Assembly (NCBI GenBank): GCA_900769705.1
Contig: CAAGHP010000002.1
Span: 1-64,000, forward strand
Direction of reading: 5' to 3'
DNA length: 64,000 nucleotides
DNA from: Alphaproteobacteria bacterium
GTDB taxonomy: Bacteria; Pseudomonadota; Alphaproteobacteria; RF32; CAG-239
In this document: positions 52,701 to 62,377 of the stretch, in pieces
Numbering within the stretch: the first letter of the stretch is position 1
Layout: each line of letters opens with the position of its first letter
Translations under genes and position numbers: made by a program
The notes under the pieces: model-generated
The model's database searches: none
What the model was told of the DNA's origin: nothing
The model's input: the letters and a program-made list of their open reading frames with translations, nothing else

Positions 52701-53614
52701 TAAATCATTTTCTCCAAGGTTTTGCGGACGGTCACATATGATGTACCCATTGCGTATAAAGATGAAAACAGCGGTGTTACCATTATCAGACTCCAAGCCA
52801 CAGTGGAAAGCTGCGCTCCTTTAATCAGTCCGCTGCCGGTAGAAATTCCGTATTTGGCCACCAAAATAATGCATGGTACGGCGGCCATTAAGCCGATAAT
52901 TCCCGAAAAAAAGCCGATTTTAGCAAAATTTTTGGCATATTGGCGGGCTATATAGTCATCTTTAGCGCCGATAATATGCAAAATTTCAATAGTATTCAGA
53001 TTTATTCCTAAGCTGGTGCGTGTGGAATAGTAAATAGAAAATGCACAAATAGCAATAACCATAAACAATACGGACAGAGCCATATTTTTAAGCGATGTTG
53101 CAAACTTTATCAGCCGATTGAGCCACAAACGATGATTATCGACCGAAGCATTTTCCGAAACTTGGCGTAGTCCGCGCGTTACTTCATCATAATTTAATTC
53201 GGCATTTTGTTTAAGCTTCACATCCAAAAGCACGGGAATCGGCAAAGATGAGATATCAACTTTATCGCCCAGCCAAGGCGTCATAAGCTTTTCTACGGTT
53301 TGCGCGTCCAAGGCTTTAACGCTTTCGACCGCCGATAAATTTTCTACATACTGCAATACCCTGTTTTGTTGTTCCAAAGTTTTTTCGGCATCTATATGCT
53401 TGTTTTCATCTTCAACCGGAATAATCTGCACCGTAACCGAGCCCATAATATCTTTTTCCCAGCTGTCAGCCATGGCGTTGATTGCCATAACAATCGCCAA
53501 AACCACAATAAAAAGATACATATATATGGAAGTCAAAACATACATAAAAATCGAGGTATCATCATCTTCGGCGTTTATTTCACTGCGGCGACCCGTAACC
53601 AAATCACTTTTCAT
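52700..53614 (-). CDS. ftsX: Cell division protein FtsX
   Basis: 304 residues from the ATG at 53614 (GGAG ten bases upstream). Four membrane helices: about 30-50, 165-185, 220-245 and 265-290. The periplasmic loop between the first two (about 55-160) would contact a wall-hydrolase activator. The C-terminal FtsX permease core has SLGINLNTIEILHIIGAKDDYIARQY. It works with FtsE, the ATPase, at the septum. Confidence 0.95.
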   Translation of the reverse strand: MKSDLVTGRRSEINAEDDDTSIFMYVLTSIYMYLFIVVLAIVMAINAMADSWEKDIMGSVTVQIIPVEDENKHIDAEKTLEQQNRVLQYVENLSAVESVKALDAQTVEKLMTPWLGDKVDISSLPIPVLLDVKLKQNAELNYDEVTRGLRQVSENASVDNHRLWLNRLIKFATSLKNMALSVLFMVIAICAFSIYYSTRTSLGINLNTIEILHIIGAKDDYIARQYAKNFAKIGFFSGIIGLMAAVPCIILVAKYGISTGSGLIKGAQLSTVAWSLIMVTPLFSSLYAMGTSYVTVRKTLEKMI

Positions 53615-53628
53615 ATATTTTTCTCCAA

Positions 53629-54339
53629 TCAAACTCTGCCCAATGCCGGATACAGTTTTGCCGAACCGTTGTTCAGCACAATACGCGGATAATTATAGCT
53701 AGAAGTCAGCTGTTCATTGTGAGTTGCCAGCACGACCGTAGTTCCGACTTTGTTAAGTTCTACAAACAATTTCATCAGTTTTCCGGCAATATCCGAATCC
53801 ACGCTGCCGGTCGGCTCGTCGGCAAACAAAATTTCCGGACGGTTTATTACGGCTCTGGCAATGGCAACACGTTGCTTTTCTCCGCCGGAAAGCGAAGCGC
53901 AGACTTTATATATGCTTTTGTGCAGTTCCACCCATTGCAGCAGCTCTGTCACGCGTTTATATATTTCCTTTTCGCCCATACCACGCACTCTGAGCGGCAA
54001 AGCTATGTTGTCAAACACACTCAAATGTTCCAACAAACGAAAGTCTTGAAACACCACGCCGATTTTTTGTCTGAGCTCGGCCAAGGTATCGCGGTTAGAA
54101 AAATTTATATTGTTGCCAAACACTTTCAACACACCTTTATGCGGCTTTTTTACCAAATAAAGCATATTTAGCAATGTTGTTTTGCCGGCACCGCTTTTCC
54201 CCGTTACAAACGTAAAAGACCCCGGAAGCAAAGAAAAGTAGATGTTTTGCAAAACATTTTCATTGCGTTCATAGCCGACGGAAACATTCTGCAAATCGAT
54301 AATCGGCTGTTTTATAACTGATTGGTTGTTTTCCATCAT
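53629..54339 (-). CDS. ftsE: Cell division ATP-binding protein FtsE
   Basis: 236 residues (234 from the second ATG). Walker A GKSGAGKTTLLNMLY (about 38-52), Q-loop VVFQDFRLLEHLSVFDN, signature LSGGEKQRVAIARAV and Walker B ILFADEPTGSVD are all intact. It drives FtsX to activate septal peptidoglycan hydrolysis. GGAGGAAT precedes the start. First gene of the leftward run; the zinc-ribbon gene is divergent. Confidence 0.97.
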   Translation of the reverse strand: MMENNQSVIKQPIIDLQNVSVGYERNENVLQNIYFSLLPGSFTFVTGKSGAGKTTLLNMLYLVKKPHKGVLKVFGNNINFSNRDTLAELRQKIGVVFQDFRLLEHLSVFDNIALPLRVRGMGEKEIYKRVTELLQWVELHKSIYKVCASLSGGEKQRVAIARAVINRPEILFADEPTGSVDSDIAGKLMKLFVELNKVGTTVVLATHNEQLTSSYNYPRIVLNNGSAKLYPALGRV

Positions 54340-54446
54340 ATTCCTCCAATTTGAACTAAGAATATATCAATTATCCATTTAATAAAATACTTTTTTTCTT
54401 TTATTCTGCAGATTTTTAGAATATAGTGCAAAAAAAAGAGGTTAGT

Positions 54447-55265
54447 ATGTTAATAAGTTGTCCAAAATGTAATGCCGTATATCAGATTCCGGACGGCAAA
54501 ATTCCGGCTAATGGGAAAAAATTTAAATGCGCCGAATGCGGCGAAGTGTGGACTGTGCGTCCGCAAGACGTAAAGGAAGTTAAAACAGAAGAAAAAACTG
54601 CGCAGGTGCCGTCATCGGCATCTGTGGCTGCCGCTTTCTTACCGCAAGCAGAAAACAGCAATCCGCATGTTAAACCGCAGATTATCAGCCCGCAAACGAC
54701 TCAAAACAGCGATGTGGAAAATATGTTCAACCGCCTGTCGCAAGACACAAAAGGCTTGTTCAACAACAACACATCTTCCGACACCGGCGTCGAAAAATGG
54801 AAACGTCGCTTTATTATGTTCTTTTCGCCGTTTATGGTAAATTGCTGTCTTTTGATATTGATTTTTGCTTTTACCATTTACATTGGCTACACCAACCGCT
54901 TTTATTTGGTTTCAAATATTCCGCAGCTGGAAAATTTTTATAAAAAAATTGGTATTAACAGTCTACTGAAAGGACGCGGACTGGTGTTTCAAAACCTACA
55001 GAGTCGCTATGTGGAGCGCCAGGGTAAGTTTTTTGTGGAAGTATCCGGCTCGATTTATAATGAAAGCGATATGAAATCGCTGGTGATGCCAATTAAAGCC
55101 GAGCTTTATAATGCCGAAGGTGAAAAACTTTCCGAAACAATTAAAGTGCTGACGCTGGACAGGCTGGAGCCTGACTTCAGCGCCGTATTCCGCATTTTGC
55201 TGCCGGATACTGGTTTGGAAGACAAAATAATCAATTTAAGTTTTGATGAAAATGCAGATATTTAA
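54447..55265 (+). CDS. Zinc-ribbon membrane protein (MJ0042 / DUF3426 type)
   Basis: 272 residues from the ATG at 54447 (AGAGG upstream). The N-terminal MJ0042 zinc ribbon has ISCPKCNAVYQIPDGKIP and FKCAECGEVWTV: two CxxC pairs at about 4-7 and 29-32. A disordered linker follows, one membrane helix (about 135-155), then a DUF3426-like periplasmic beta domain (about 180-270). This family usually sits beside ftsEX in alphaproteobacteria. A regulatory role is suspected but not shown. Confidence 0.85.
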   Translation: MLISCPKCNAVYQIPDGKIPANGKKFKCAECGEVWTVRPQDVKEVKTEEKTAQVPSSASVAAAFLPQAENSNPHVKPQIISPQTTQNSDVENMFNRLSQDTKGLFNNNTSSDTGVEKWKRRFIMFFSPFMVNCCLLILIFAFTIYIGYTNRFYLVSNIPQLENFYKKIGINSLLKGRGLVFQNLQSRYVERQGKFFVEVSGSIYNESDMKSLVMPIKAELYNAEGEKLSETIKVLTLDRLEPDFSAVFRILLPDTGLEDKIINLSFDENADI

Positions 55266-55275
55266 GGAGATAAAA

Positions 55276-55728
55276 ATGTTAAGAGATGATTTGCAAAACA
55301 GCTTAAAAGAAGCAATGAAAAATAAAGATATGAAAACTGTCGGCGCTGTGCGCCTGATTATTGCCGGACAAAAAGAAAAAGATGTAGAAGCCCGCGCTAA
55401 AGGTTTGGAAAAAGCCAGCGATGCCGATTTGCTTGCCATGATGCAGACAATGATAAAACAAAGAAACGAATCTATCAAAATTTATAATGAAGGCAATCGC
55501 CCTGATTTGGCTGAAAAGGAACAAGCTGAAATTGATGTAATCAATCGCTTTTTGCCAAAGCAGATGGATGCCGCCGAAATTGACGAAGCTATCAAAGCCG
55601 CCATTGCCGAAACCGGTGCAGCAAGCATCCGTGATATGGGTAAAGTTATGGGCGCGCTCAAAGCAAAATATGCCGGAAAAATGGACTTTGGAGCCGCTTC
55701 GGCAGCAATTAAAAAGTTTTTGGCCTAA
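55276..55728 (+). CDS. yqeY: GatB/YqeY domain-containing protein
   Basis: 150 residues from the ATG at 55276 (AAGGAG upstream). It is the stand-alone version of the helical tail domain of GatB, with VGAVRLIIAGQKEKDVEAR (about 21-39) and a C-terminal MGKVMGALKAKYAGKMDF. It may help tRNA handling or amidotransferase use. It is followed 23 bp on by dnaG, the usual partner. Confidence 0.94.
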   Translation: MLRDDLQNSLKEAMKNKDMKTVGAVRLIIAGQKEKDVEARAKGLEKASDADLLAMMQTMIKQRNESIKIYNEGNRPDLAEKEQAEIDVINRFLPKQMDAAEIDEAIKAAIAETGAASIRDMGKVMGALKAKYAGKMDFGAASAAIKKFLA

Positions 55729-55751
55729 ATAAAGGTTGCTACGGCCAAGCG

Positions 55752-57602
55752 ATGAATGACGATTTACAAAAATTCTTAGACGAGCTGCGCAGTAGAATTT
55801 CTATTGCTGATGTTGTCGGTAGCAAAGTAAAACTGACGAAAAGAGGGCGTGAATATTTAGGTTTATGCCCTTTTCATAATGAAAAAACGCCGTCATTTAC
55901 CGTTAATGAAAGTAAAGGCTTTTACCACTGTTTCGGCTGTGGCGCACATGGCGATATTGTCAAATTTGAAATGGACGCTAATGGTTTGCCTTTTATGGAA
56001 GCAGTAAAAAAGCTTGCTGATAAAGCCGGAATGCAGCTGCCGGTCTGGTCCAAAGAAAGCCAAGAACAAAACCTGAAACGCAAATCATTATACGAAATTA
56101 TGGATATTGCCTGTGCTTATTTTGAAAAATGCCTGAGAATGCCGGTTGGTGCGCACGGATTGGCCTATTTTAAAGATAAGCGTGCTTTAAGCGAAGAAAC
56201 CATCAAAAAATTCCGTTTGGGTTATGCTCCAAACGGCAACGGACTGAAAGCCCTACTAGCCTCAAAAGGCATATCAGAACATGATATGGCAGAGCTTGGG
56301 CTGATTGCCGTACCAGAAGATAAAAACCGCCTGCCGCACGATTTTTTCCGCGACAGAGTAATGATTCCAATAATGGATAAGCAAGGTAATGTTATTGCTT
56401 TTGGTGGGCGCATTTTGGACAACAGTCAGCCTAAATATCTGAACTCGCCGGAAACTCCGATTTTCAATAAACGCCGAATTCTTTATAATATGAACCATGC
56501 CCGCGAACCGGCATACGGCGCTAAGCGTCTTATTATCTGTGAAGGCTATATGGATGTGATTGCGCTGGACAGTTTCAATTTTAATTATGCGGTGGCGCCT
56601 TTAGGCACTGCTTTGACCGAAGAGCAGATTATAGAAGCTTGGCGCGTGTGCAACACCCCTACTCTTTGTTTTGACGGCGACGGAGCCGGTATTAAAGCCG
56701 CCATACGTTCGATTGACCGCGTGCTGCCGATACTCAAGGCCGGATATTCGGTAAACTACATATTTTTAAAAGAAAAAAAAGATCCAGATGAGCTGCTACA
56801 CAGCCTTGGCGCACCGATATTTGAGCAATATTTACAAAAAGCCAAACCGCTGGTAGATATTTTGTGGCATAAATGCAAAATGAATAAAGACACTGACACG
56901 CCGGAACAAAAAGCCCTGATAGAAAAAGAAACTTTTGAAGAAGTGGCTAAAATCAAGGACGAACAAATCCGCAGCTACTATATGCAAGAAATGAAAAAGC
57001 GGATTTATTACACTTTCGGCAAAGGCTCAATTTATAAAAATGCGCAAACTGAGCCAAACGGCGTACAGTCCGCCGCCGACACGATGCAAAAATCGGCCTA
57101 TACACCTCGCCGCAAAAAGACTGAAGACGAACCGGTTTATCATTTTGTAAAAAAGCCTCCGCTAAATGATTTGGTTATCCGCGGAATTATCGCTGCTATG
57201 CTTTTATATCCGGAACTTATTGAAAAATATGAAGAAAAATTGACGGCTTTTGAAATAAACAATTCCAAAATGGCTAAAGTGCTGACGGAAATTATTGAAA
57301 TCCACCAAGAAGATGAAAATACGGACAGCGAACAGCTGATTGAAAAACTCAAACTTAATTTTTCAGCTGAAATCGGCGATTTATGGGAAATAAACATGTA
57401 TAAATCGCAAAAATCCACTCTGCCCAGTCTCAAAGCAGAAATAGATAACGGCTTACTGGAAATTCAATTAAAACAAATTGATACTGAGTTAAAAGAATGT
57501 ACAACTTTAATGAGTAGTCAACCAGAAAATTCGGCAGAAATTTATGAGCGCTATAAAAATTTATTAAAAGAGCGCAATAACCTGATTTTGGCAAAAGAAT
57601 AA
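55752..57602 (+). CDS. dnaG: DNA primase
   Basis: 616 residues. It makes RNA primers at the fork. The CHC2 zinc finger is CPFHNEKTPSFTVNESKGFY then HCFGCGAHGDI (about 38-66), the RNA-polymerase-like core has IPIMDKQGNVIAFGGRIL, and the Toprim motif is IICEGYMDVIAL with downstream CFDGDGAG. The C-terminal DnaB-binding helical part (about 470-616) is present. There is no clear strong Shine-Dalgarno sequence. The usual rpoD neighbour is absent; a terminator and a porin remnant follow. Confidence 0.97.
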   Translation: MNDDLQKFLDELRSRISIADVVGSKVKLTKRGREYLGLCPFHNEKTPSFTVNESKGFYHCFGCGAHGDIVKFEMDANGLPFMEAVKKLADKAGMQLPVWSKESQEQNLKRKSLYEIMDIACAYFEKCLRMPVGAHGLAYFKDKRALSEETIKKFRLGYAPNGNGLKALLASKGISEHDMAELGLIAVPEDKNRLPHDFFRDRVMIPIMDKQGNVIAFGGRILDNSQPKYLNSPETPIFNKRRILYNMNHAREPAYGAKRLIICEGYMDVIALDSFNFNYAVAPLGTALTEEQIIEAWRVCNTPTLCFDGDGAGIKAAIRSIDRVLPILKAGYSVNYIFLKEKKDPDELLHSLGAPIFEQYLQKAKPLVDILWHKCKMNKDTDTPEQKALIEKETFEEVAKIKDEQIRSYYMQEMKKRIYYTFGKGSIYKNAQTEPNGVQSAADTMQKSAYTPRRKKTEDEPVYHFVKKPPLNDLVIRGIIAAMLLYPELIEKYEEKLTAFEINNSKMAKVLTEIIEIHQEDENTDSEQLIEKLKLNFSAEIGDLWEINMYKSQKSTLPSLKAEIDNGLLEIQLKQIDTELKECTTLMSSQPENSAEIYERYKNLLKERNNLILAKE

Positions 57603-57662
57603 ACTTTAGTTTCGGTCAATAAAAGACTGCATTCAAAATATGAAGATGTTTCTTTATAGCAC

Positions 57663-57702
57663 AAGCGCCCTGCTCTTTTGCAAAACAGGGCGCTGCGGTT
57701 TT
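57663..57702 (+). terminator. Terminator after dnaG
   Basis: GCGCCCTG (57665-57672) pairs with CAGGGCGC (57686-57693), then GCGGTTTTAT. Confidence 0.65.
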
Positions 57703-57712
57703 ATATATCAGC

Positions 57713-57874
57713 CTAGAATTTGTATTTGGCGCTGACAGAACCTTCGGCAAATTTATTGCCGTCAATCCATGCTTTAGCTTCATTTGCATTGTTTTCCGTG
57801 CCGGCATTTTTGCGGCTGACATCCTCGGCGAATTCGCTCCGCTCAAAGCCAAGCATGACGAGTCTTGGTGTTCT
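57713..57874 (-). pseudogene. C-terminal remnant of an outer-membrane beta-barrel protein
   Basis: The reverse strand between stops at 57875 and 57713 encodes 53 residues ending AWIDGNKFAEGSVSAKYKF. The final x-Y-x-F with alternating polar and aromatic residues is the beta-signal read by the BAM complex, as in porins. No signal peptide or further strands exist upstream, so this is a left-over end. The first half of the frame overlaps a possible dispersed repeat (57821-57860). Confidence 0.55.
57821..57860 (-). repeat. Second diverged copy of the leader-type repeat
   Basis: It reads CGTCATGCTTGGCTTTGAGC onward on the minus strand and aligns with 4868-4907 at about 25 of 40 positions. Confidence 0.4.
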
Positions 57875-57904
57875 TTAAGCACCACTTTCCTAACACAAAC
57901 GCAA

Positions 57905-57930
57905 TGGCCTCTCCAACATTAGAGAGGCCA
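57905..57930. terminator. Hairpin after gyrA
   Basis: TGGCCTCTC (57905-57913) pairs perfectly with GAGAGGCCA (57922-57930). It lacks a T run on the leftward side, so it is a weak terminator or an mRNA end stabiliser. Confidence 0.6.
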
Positions 57931-57960
57931 AAAGACAGCGATTTTTTTTAAACCGTTTTT

Positions 57961-60774
57961 TTATTCGTCCGACTCGGTAGTATCCGGCTCTGTCACAATG
58001 TCTTCCGCTGTATCGTCAACATCGGCAACATTGTCGCCCAAAACCTCACTGCCTTCCTCGTCGATTTCTTCATCGGAGCCGGCATCGGCATCAAGCCAGG
58101 TTACGGAAACAACTTTTTCATCTTCTCCGGTACGGAACAAAATAACGCCTTGCGTCTTGCGTCCGGCTACACGGATATCGTCAACCGGCATACGGATAAG
58201 TTTGCCGCCGTCGGTTACCATCATAATTTCCTTACCGTCTTCAATCGGGAACGAGCTTACAACCTCTTTGTTGCGCGGAGACATTTCCATATTGGCAATA
58301 CCCTGCCCGCCTCGTCCGGTTACACGGTATTCATATGAAGAAGTGCGCTTGCCGTAACCGGTTACAGTCACAGTCAAAATAAACTCTTCGGCTTTGCGCA
58401 TTTCTTCAAATTTAGATATATTCAGTAAATTCAGCAAGCCGGTCTGATCCGGAGAAATGCAGGCATCAACGCCGCTTTCGGCTTCCATACGCTTCATGGC
58501 GCTGGAAACACGCAGATATTCATCTCGTTCTTCCACGCTGGCAGTGCAGTGCTTCAAAACAGACATAGAAATTACTTCATCATCACCCTGCAGCTTGATA
58601 CCGCGTACACCGGTAGAATTACGGCCGACAAATACACGCAAATCTTCAACCGCAAAACGAATACATTTGCCGCTCTTGGCCGCCAGCATAATATCGTTGC
58701 CATCATCACACAAAGCCACATTGATAAGCTTGTCGCCTTCGTCCAGCTTCATAGCGATTTTACCGTTAGACTGAACATTGACAAAGTCCATCAGGCTGTT
58801 ACGGCGTATATTGCCTTTAGCAGTTGCAAATGCAATAGACAGATTCTCACAATCGGCTTCATTTTCCGGCAATTTCATAATGGCGGTGATTGTTTCACCC
58901 TGCACCAGCGGCAGCAGGTTGATAAACGGTTTGCCTTTAGATGTCGGCGAACCCAGCGGCAGTTTATAAACCTTCATCTTATAAACAATGCCTTTGTTCG
59001 AGAAAAACAACACCGGAGTATGAGTGCTGGCCACAAACAAACGGGTAACAAAATCTTCTTCTTTTGTCGTCATTCCCGATTTGCCTTTACCGCCGCGGCG
59101 CTGAGCTTTATAAGCATTAAGCGGCACACGTTTGATATAGCCGGCTTCGGTCACGGTCACAACCATTTCTTCACGCTGAATTAAAGATTCGATATCTTGA
59201 TTGTATTCAATATCTTCAATTTTGGTCAAACGCGGAGTAGCGTATTCGTCTTTAACGGCAACCAGCTCATCGCGCATAATGCCATAAAGTTTTTCACGGC
59301 TAGCCAAAATAGAAAGAAATTCTTTAATGTCTTCGCCCAAAGAAACCAATTCATCGTGAATTTTATCACGTTCCAAACCGGTCAAGCGTTGCAGTTTCAA
59401 ATCCAAAATGGCTTTGGCTTGGTCATCCGACAAGCGATATAGACCGTTTTCAACTTTTCTATCCGGTTCGTCAATCAAATTAACCCAATCTTCAATAGAA
59501 GCTGCCGGCCAAGCTTTGCCAACCAAAGAGTCTTTAGCGTCTTGCGGAGTTGGAGCAGTTTTAATCAGTTCGATAACTTCATCCAAATTTTCCACAGCTA
59601 TAGCCAAACCAACCAAAACATGCGCGCGGTTACGAGCTTTGTTCAAGCGGAAAATCGTGCGACGGCGGATAACTTCTTCACGAAATTCAATAAAGGTCGA
59701 GATTATGTCTTTCAAATTCATCATCATCGGGCGACCGCCGTTAATTGCCAGCATATTCATACCAAAGCTGGTTTGCAAAGCCGTAAACTTATAAAGCTGG
59801 TTTAAAACCACATCGGCTTGGAAATCGCGCTTGATTTCAATCACAATGCGCACGCCCTGACGGTCAGACTCATCACGGATATCCGAGATACCCTCAACTT
59901 TTTTATCTTTTACCAATTCGGCAATATGCGAAACCAAAGCCGCTTTGTTTACCTGATACGGCACTTCATGCACGATAATGGCTTCTTTATCCTTACGAAT
60001 TTCTTCAATAGTGCATTTTGCACGCATCATAATCGAACCGCGGCCGGTCAAATAAGCCTGCTTGGCTCCGCCGTAGCCCAAAATCAGGCCGCCGGTCGGA
60101 AAATCAGGCCCCGGAACAATATTAACCAGTTCTTCAATGCTGATTTCCGGATTATCTATATAGGCACAGCAAGCATCAATCACTTCACCCAAATTATGCG
60201 GAGGAATGTTTGTTGCCATACCAACGGCAATACCGTTGCCGCCGTTTACCAACAAGTTAGGAAAACGCGCCGGCAAAACTGTCGGTTCCTGCAAAGATTC
60301 ATCATAGTTTGGCATAAAGTCAACAGTATCTTCGTCCAAGTTATCGGTCAAGCAAGAAGAAACTTTAGCGAGTCTGGCTTCGGTATAACGCATAGCCGCA
60401 GCGCCGTCGCCGTCCATAGAACCAAAGTTACCTTGTCCGTCAACCAGTGTCAGACGCATGGAAAACGGCTGCGCCATGCGCACCATGGCTTCATAAATAG
60501 AGCTGTCGCCGTGCGGGTGATATTTACCCATAACATCGCCGACGATACGCGCCGATTTACGATATGGCTTGGTGCAATCATAACCGTTTTCATACATTCC
60601 GTAAATAATACGGCGATGCACGGGTTTCATACCGTCGCGGGCATCCGGCAAAGCACGGGATACAATCACGCTCATGGCATAGTCCAAATATGAACGGCGC
60701 ATTTCTTCCGAAATCATGGTCGGGGCAATGTTATCAGACTTAATGACATCTGTGTTTTCAATTTCTTCTGTCAC
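57961..60774 (-). CDS. gyrA: DNA gyrase subunit A
   Basis: 937 residues from a GTG at 60774 (AAGAGG nine bases upstream). A longer frame to 60864 runs through A-rich leader without a site. The breakage-reunion domain has [20 protein letters not shown] and the catalytic Tyr in [12 protein letters not shown]. The quinolone region reads [12 protein letters not shown], with Ser at the 83 position and Glu at the 87 position. The C-terminal pinwheel has the GyrA box [10 protein letters not shown]. An acidic tail (about the last 60 residues) ends the protein. It introduces negative supercoils with GyrB. Confidence 0.97.
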   Translation of the reverse strand: MTEEIENTDVIKSDNIAPTMISEEMRRSYLDYAMSVIVSRALPDARDGMKPVHRRIIYGMYENGYDCTKPYRKSARIVGDVMGKYHPHGDSSIYEAMVRMAQPFSMRLTLVDGQGNFGSMDGDGAAAMRYTEARLAKVSSCLTDNLDEDTVDFMPNYDESLQEPTVLPARFPNLLVNGGNGIAVGMATNIPPHNLGEVIDACCAYIDNPEISIEELVNIVPGPDFPTGGLILGYGGAKQAYLTGRGSIMMRAKCTIEEIRKDKEAIIVHEVPYQVNKAALVSHIAELVKDKKVEGISDIRDESDRQGVRIVIEIKRDFQADVVLNQLYKFTALQTSFGMNMLAINGGRPMMMNLKDIISTFIEFREEVIRRRTIFRLNKARNRAHVLVGLAIAVENLDEVIELIKTAPTPQDAKDSLVGKAWPAASIEDWVNLIDEPDRKVENGLYRLSDDQAKAILDLKLQRLTGLERDKIHDELVSLGEDIKEFLSILASREKLYGIMRDELVAVKDEYATPRLTKIEDIEYNQDIESLIQREEMVVTVTEAGYIKRVPLNAYKAQRRGGKGKSGMTTKEEDFVTRLFVASTHTPVLFFSNKGIVYKMKVYKLPLGSPTSKGKPFINLLPLVQGETITAIMKLPENEADCENLSIAFATAKGNIRRNSLMDFVNVQSNGKIAMKLDEGDKLINVALCDDGNDIMLAAKSGKCIRFAVEDLRVFVGRNSTGVRGIKLQGDDEVISMSVLKHCTASVEERDEYLRVSSAMKRMEAESGVDACISPDQTGLLNLLNISKFEEMRKAEEFILTVTVTGYGKRTSSYEYRVTGRGGQGIANMEMSPRNKEVVSSFPIEDGKEIMMVTDGGKLIRMPVDDIRVAGRKTQGVILFRTGEDEKVVSVTWLDADAGSDEEIDEEGSEVLGDNVADVDDTAEDIVTEPDTTESDE

Positions 60775-61254
60775 TTTATACCTCTTTTCTTTAAACTTGT
60801 TAAACTGCTTAAACATAGCAAATTTAAGTGCTGATAAAAAGTTTTTTATGCGTTTTATACCCAAAATAAAATAGGTATTTTGCGTCTATGGGCAAAAAAA
60901 GTGCCTTAAAATCGATTTTTGCTTGAAAAAGTTAATAAAAATCAAAAACTGAGATTAACATTGCAATACGCCTCACTTATAGTGGCACAGCTGTGGCAAG
61001 CCTGATAAATGTCATCTAGCGGAGAGTTGAATAATCATACTTCAGAAATGACTCTTTTAGCCTTTAAGCCTAAAAGCTTTGGACATACGCTAAAAGCTCC
61101 CCGAGCCAAATACATCGGGGATATTTATTGCCTCCTTAAGACAAATAACGACGTTATCCTACCGCCGCTGAAGTAAAGAACAGTTCAAAGTTACGGAGCC
61201 TGTTGGCTTCTAAACATTGCAAATGCAACATCTACTCTGAAAGTTAAAGAAAAA
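60775..61254. ncRNA. Non-coding region with a possible structured RNA (about 60957-61230)
   Basis: No open frame of note exists in 480 bases. The part 60957-61230 is less AT-rich than its flanks and full of hairpins: CTTTTAG/CTAAAAG (61054/61070), TCCCCGA/TCGGGGA (61098/61115), ATAACG/CGTTAT (61145/61152) and AGCC/GGCT (61197/61205). On the plus strand GCTCC (61096) can pair with GGAGC (61195), closing a long irregular stem. The layout is faintly like 6S RNA, but sequence identity cannot be claimed. It might equally be a leader of gyrA on the minus strand. Confidence 0.35.
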
Positions 61255-61310
61255 AATATAAAAAGTCAAAAAAACAAAAAAATAACGGCTGCCCGATTAG
61301 ACAACCGTTT
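61255..61310 (-). terminator. Terminator after the TPR gene
   Basis: AACGGCTG (61284-61291) pairs with CAACCGTT (61302-61309); read leftward the stem ends in a long T run. Confidence 0.8.
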
Positions 61311-61333
61311 GCAATATTTTTTATAAACGAACG

Positions 61334-62305
61334 CTATTCTGCAGATTCAGCTGCTGCTCCAGCGTCGGTGCCGTCATCTTTCGGCATAATATCCGGCAGT
61401 TGACCGACAGCCTGTTTGCGCTTCAATTTATTTACAAATTTGATAGAGCGCTGAGCATCCCACTTTCTTTTACCCTCTTCGCTTTGGTAAATCATTTTAT
61501 AAACTTCAATAGCCTGATCAAATTCAGAAAGCTTAGTCAAGCAAGAAGCCAAACCGTCATAAAGCTTGTGGGTATAGCGCCCGCCAACAATAGCCTGCGC
61601 CTTTTTATAGCATTTCAAAGCGTCTTTAAACTTGAACATTTTTTGATATACATAGCCAATGCTAATCCAAGCCTGCAATTCTTGGCTGTTGATGTTCAGA
61701 ATCTTTGTAAAGCATTTCAATGCAGATTCGTTGTCGCCCATCAGCTGATATGTAACGCCAATACCGTTCCAGGCTTTGGTATTATATTTATCGCCGGACA
61801 AAACTTTTTTAAAGAAAGAAATAGAGCGGTCGTATTGTTTCAATTTTTGCAATGTTACAGCAATGCTCAGCAGTGTCTGCGGGTGTTTGCTGTCAATTTT
61901 CATAGCTTCTTCCAAAACGTCCAAAGCTTCTTTGTATGAAAACATATGCTGCAAAGCAATAGCTTTACCGTTCAATGCTTCCAAAGAGGTGCGGTCATTA
62001 GCAAAAGCCTCGTCAAAACAAGCGATTGCTTCTTTATATAATCCGCGCATACTCAAAGTAACGCCTTTATTGTTCAAAACTTCTACAGATTTAGGATTTA
62101 TAGCTAAAGCTTTGTCAAAGCATTCCACAGCATCTGTGTATTTACTCATTTTTTGATATGCAAACCCTTGGCTGTTCATAGCTTTCCAAGCTCTTGGATT
62201 TTCAGCTATCACTTCTGCAAATTTTTGGATAGCTTCTTCATATTGGCCGGCGTCTAATAGTTCTTGGCCTCTTTTGTATGCACTGTTTTCATTTAGTTTA
62301 ACCAT
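61334..62305 (-). CDS. Tetratricopeptide-repeat protein
   Basis: 323 residues from the ATG at 62305 (AAGAGG upstream). About seven to eight TPRs of 34 residues fill residues 8-280, for example AWKAMNSQGFAYQKMSKYTD and VEVLNNKGVTLSMRGLYKEA. There is no signal peptide. Such proteins are protein-interaction scaffolds; the partner is unknown. TPR proteins often follow MoxR-DUF58 genes, as here, but a separate promoter lies in front of it. Confidence 0.88.
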   Translation of the reverse strand: MVKLNENSAYKRGQELLDAGQYEEAIQKFAEVIAENPRAWKAMNSQGFAYQKMSKYTDAVECFDKALAINPKSVEVLNNKGVTLSMRGLYKEAIACFDEAFANDRTSLEALNGKAIALQHMFSYKEALDVLEEAMKIDSKHPQTLLSIAVTLQKLKQYDRSISFFKKVLSGDKYNTKAWNGIGVTYQLMGDNESALKCFTKILNINSQELQAWISIGYVYQKMFKFKDALKCYKKAQAIVGGRYTHKLYDGLASCLTKLSEFDQAIEVYKMIYQSEEGKRKWDAQRSIKFVNKLKRKQAVGQLPDIMPKDDGTDAGAAAESAE

Positions 62306-62342
62306 TTTTACCTCTTTATTGTACAAAATAATACTTCTGAGA

Positions 62343-62371
62343 GTGTTAGCACATAAAAATTATTATGTCAA
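62343..62371 (-). promoter_or_regulatory. Promoter of the TPR gene
   Basis: Read leftward: TTGACA (62371-62366), 17-base spacer, TAACAC (62348-62343). Confidence 0.65.
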
Positions 62372-62377
62372 GATTTT

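Noticed and set aside
57616..57885. 89-residue leftward frame over the dnaG-gyrA gap
   Set aside because: It runs through the dnaG terminator hairpin and a repeat-like block; the neighbouring frame with the porin ending explains the sequence better.
59818..60693. 291-residue and other long frames antisense to gyrA
   Set aside because: They mirror the conserved GyrA codons and have no ribosome site.
58000..60774. Quinolone-resistance mutation in gyrA (Glu at the 87 position)
   Set aside because: Glu at this position is the natural residue in many bacteria, and the Ser at the 83 position is the sensitive form.
61130..61180. tmRNA tag-like reading (TNNDVILPPLK then stop) in the structured gap
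   Set aside because: The tag does not end in Ala-Ala, and no tRNA-like domain with a T-loop and CCA was found nearby on either strand.
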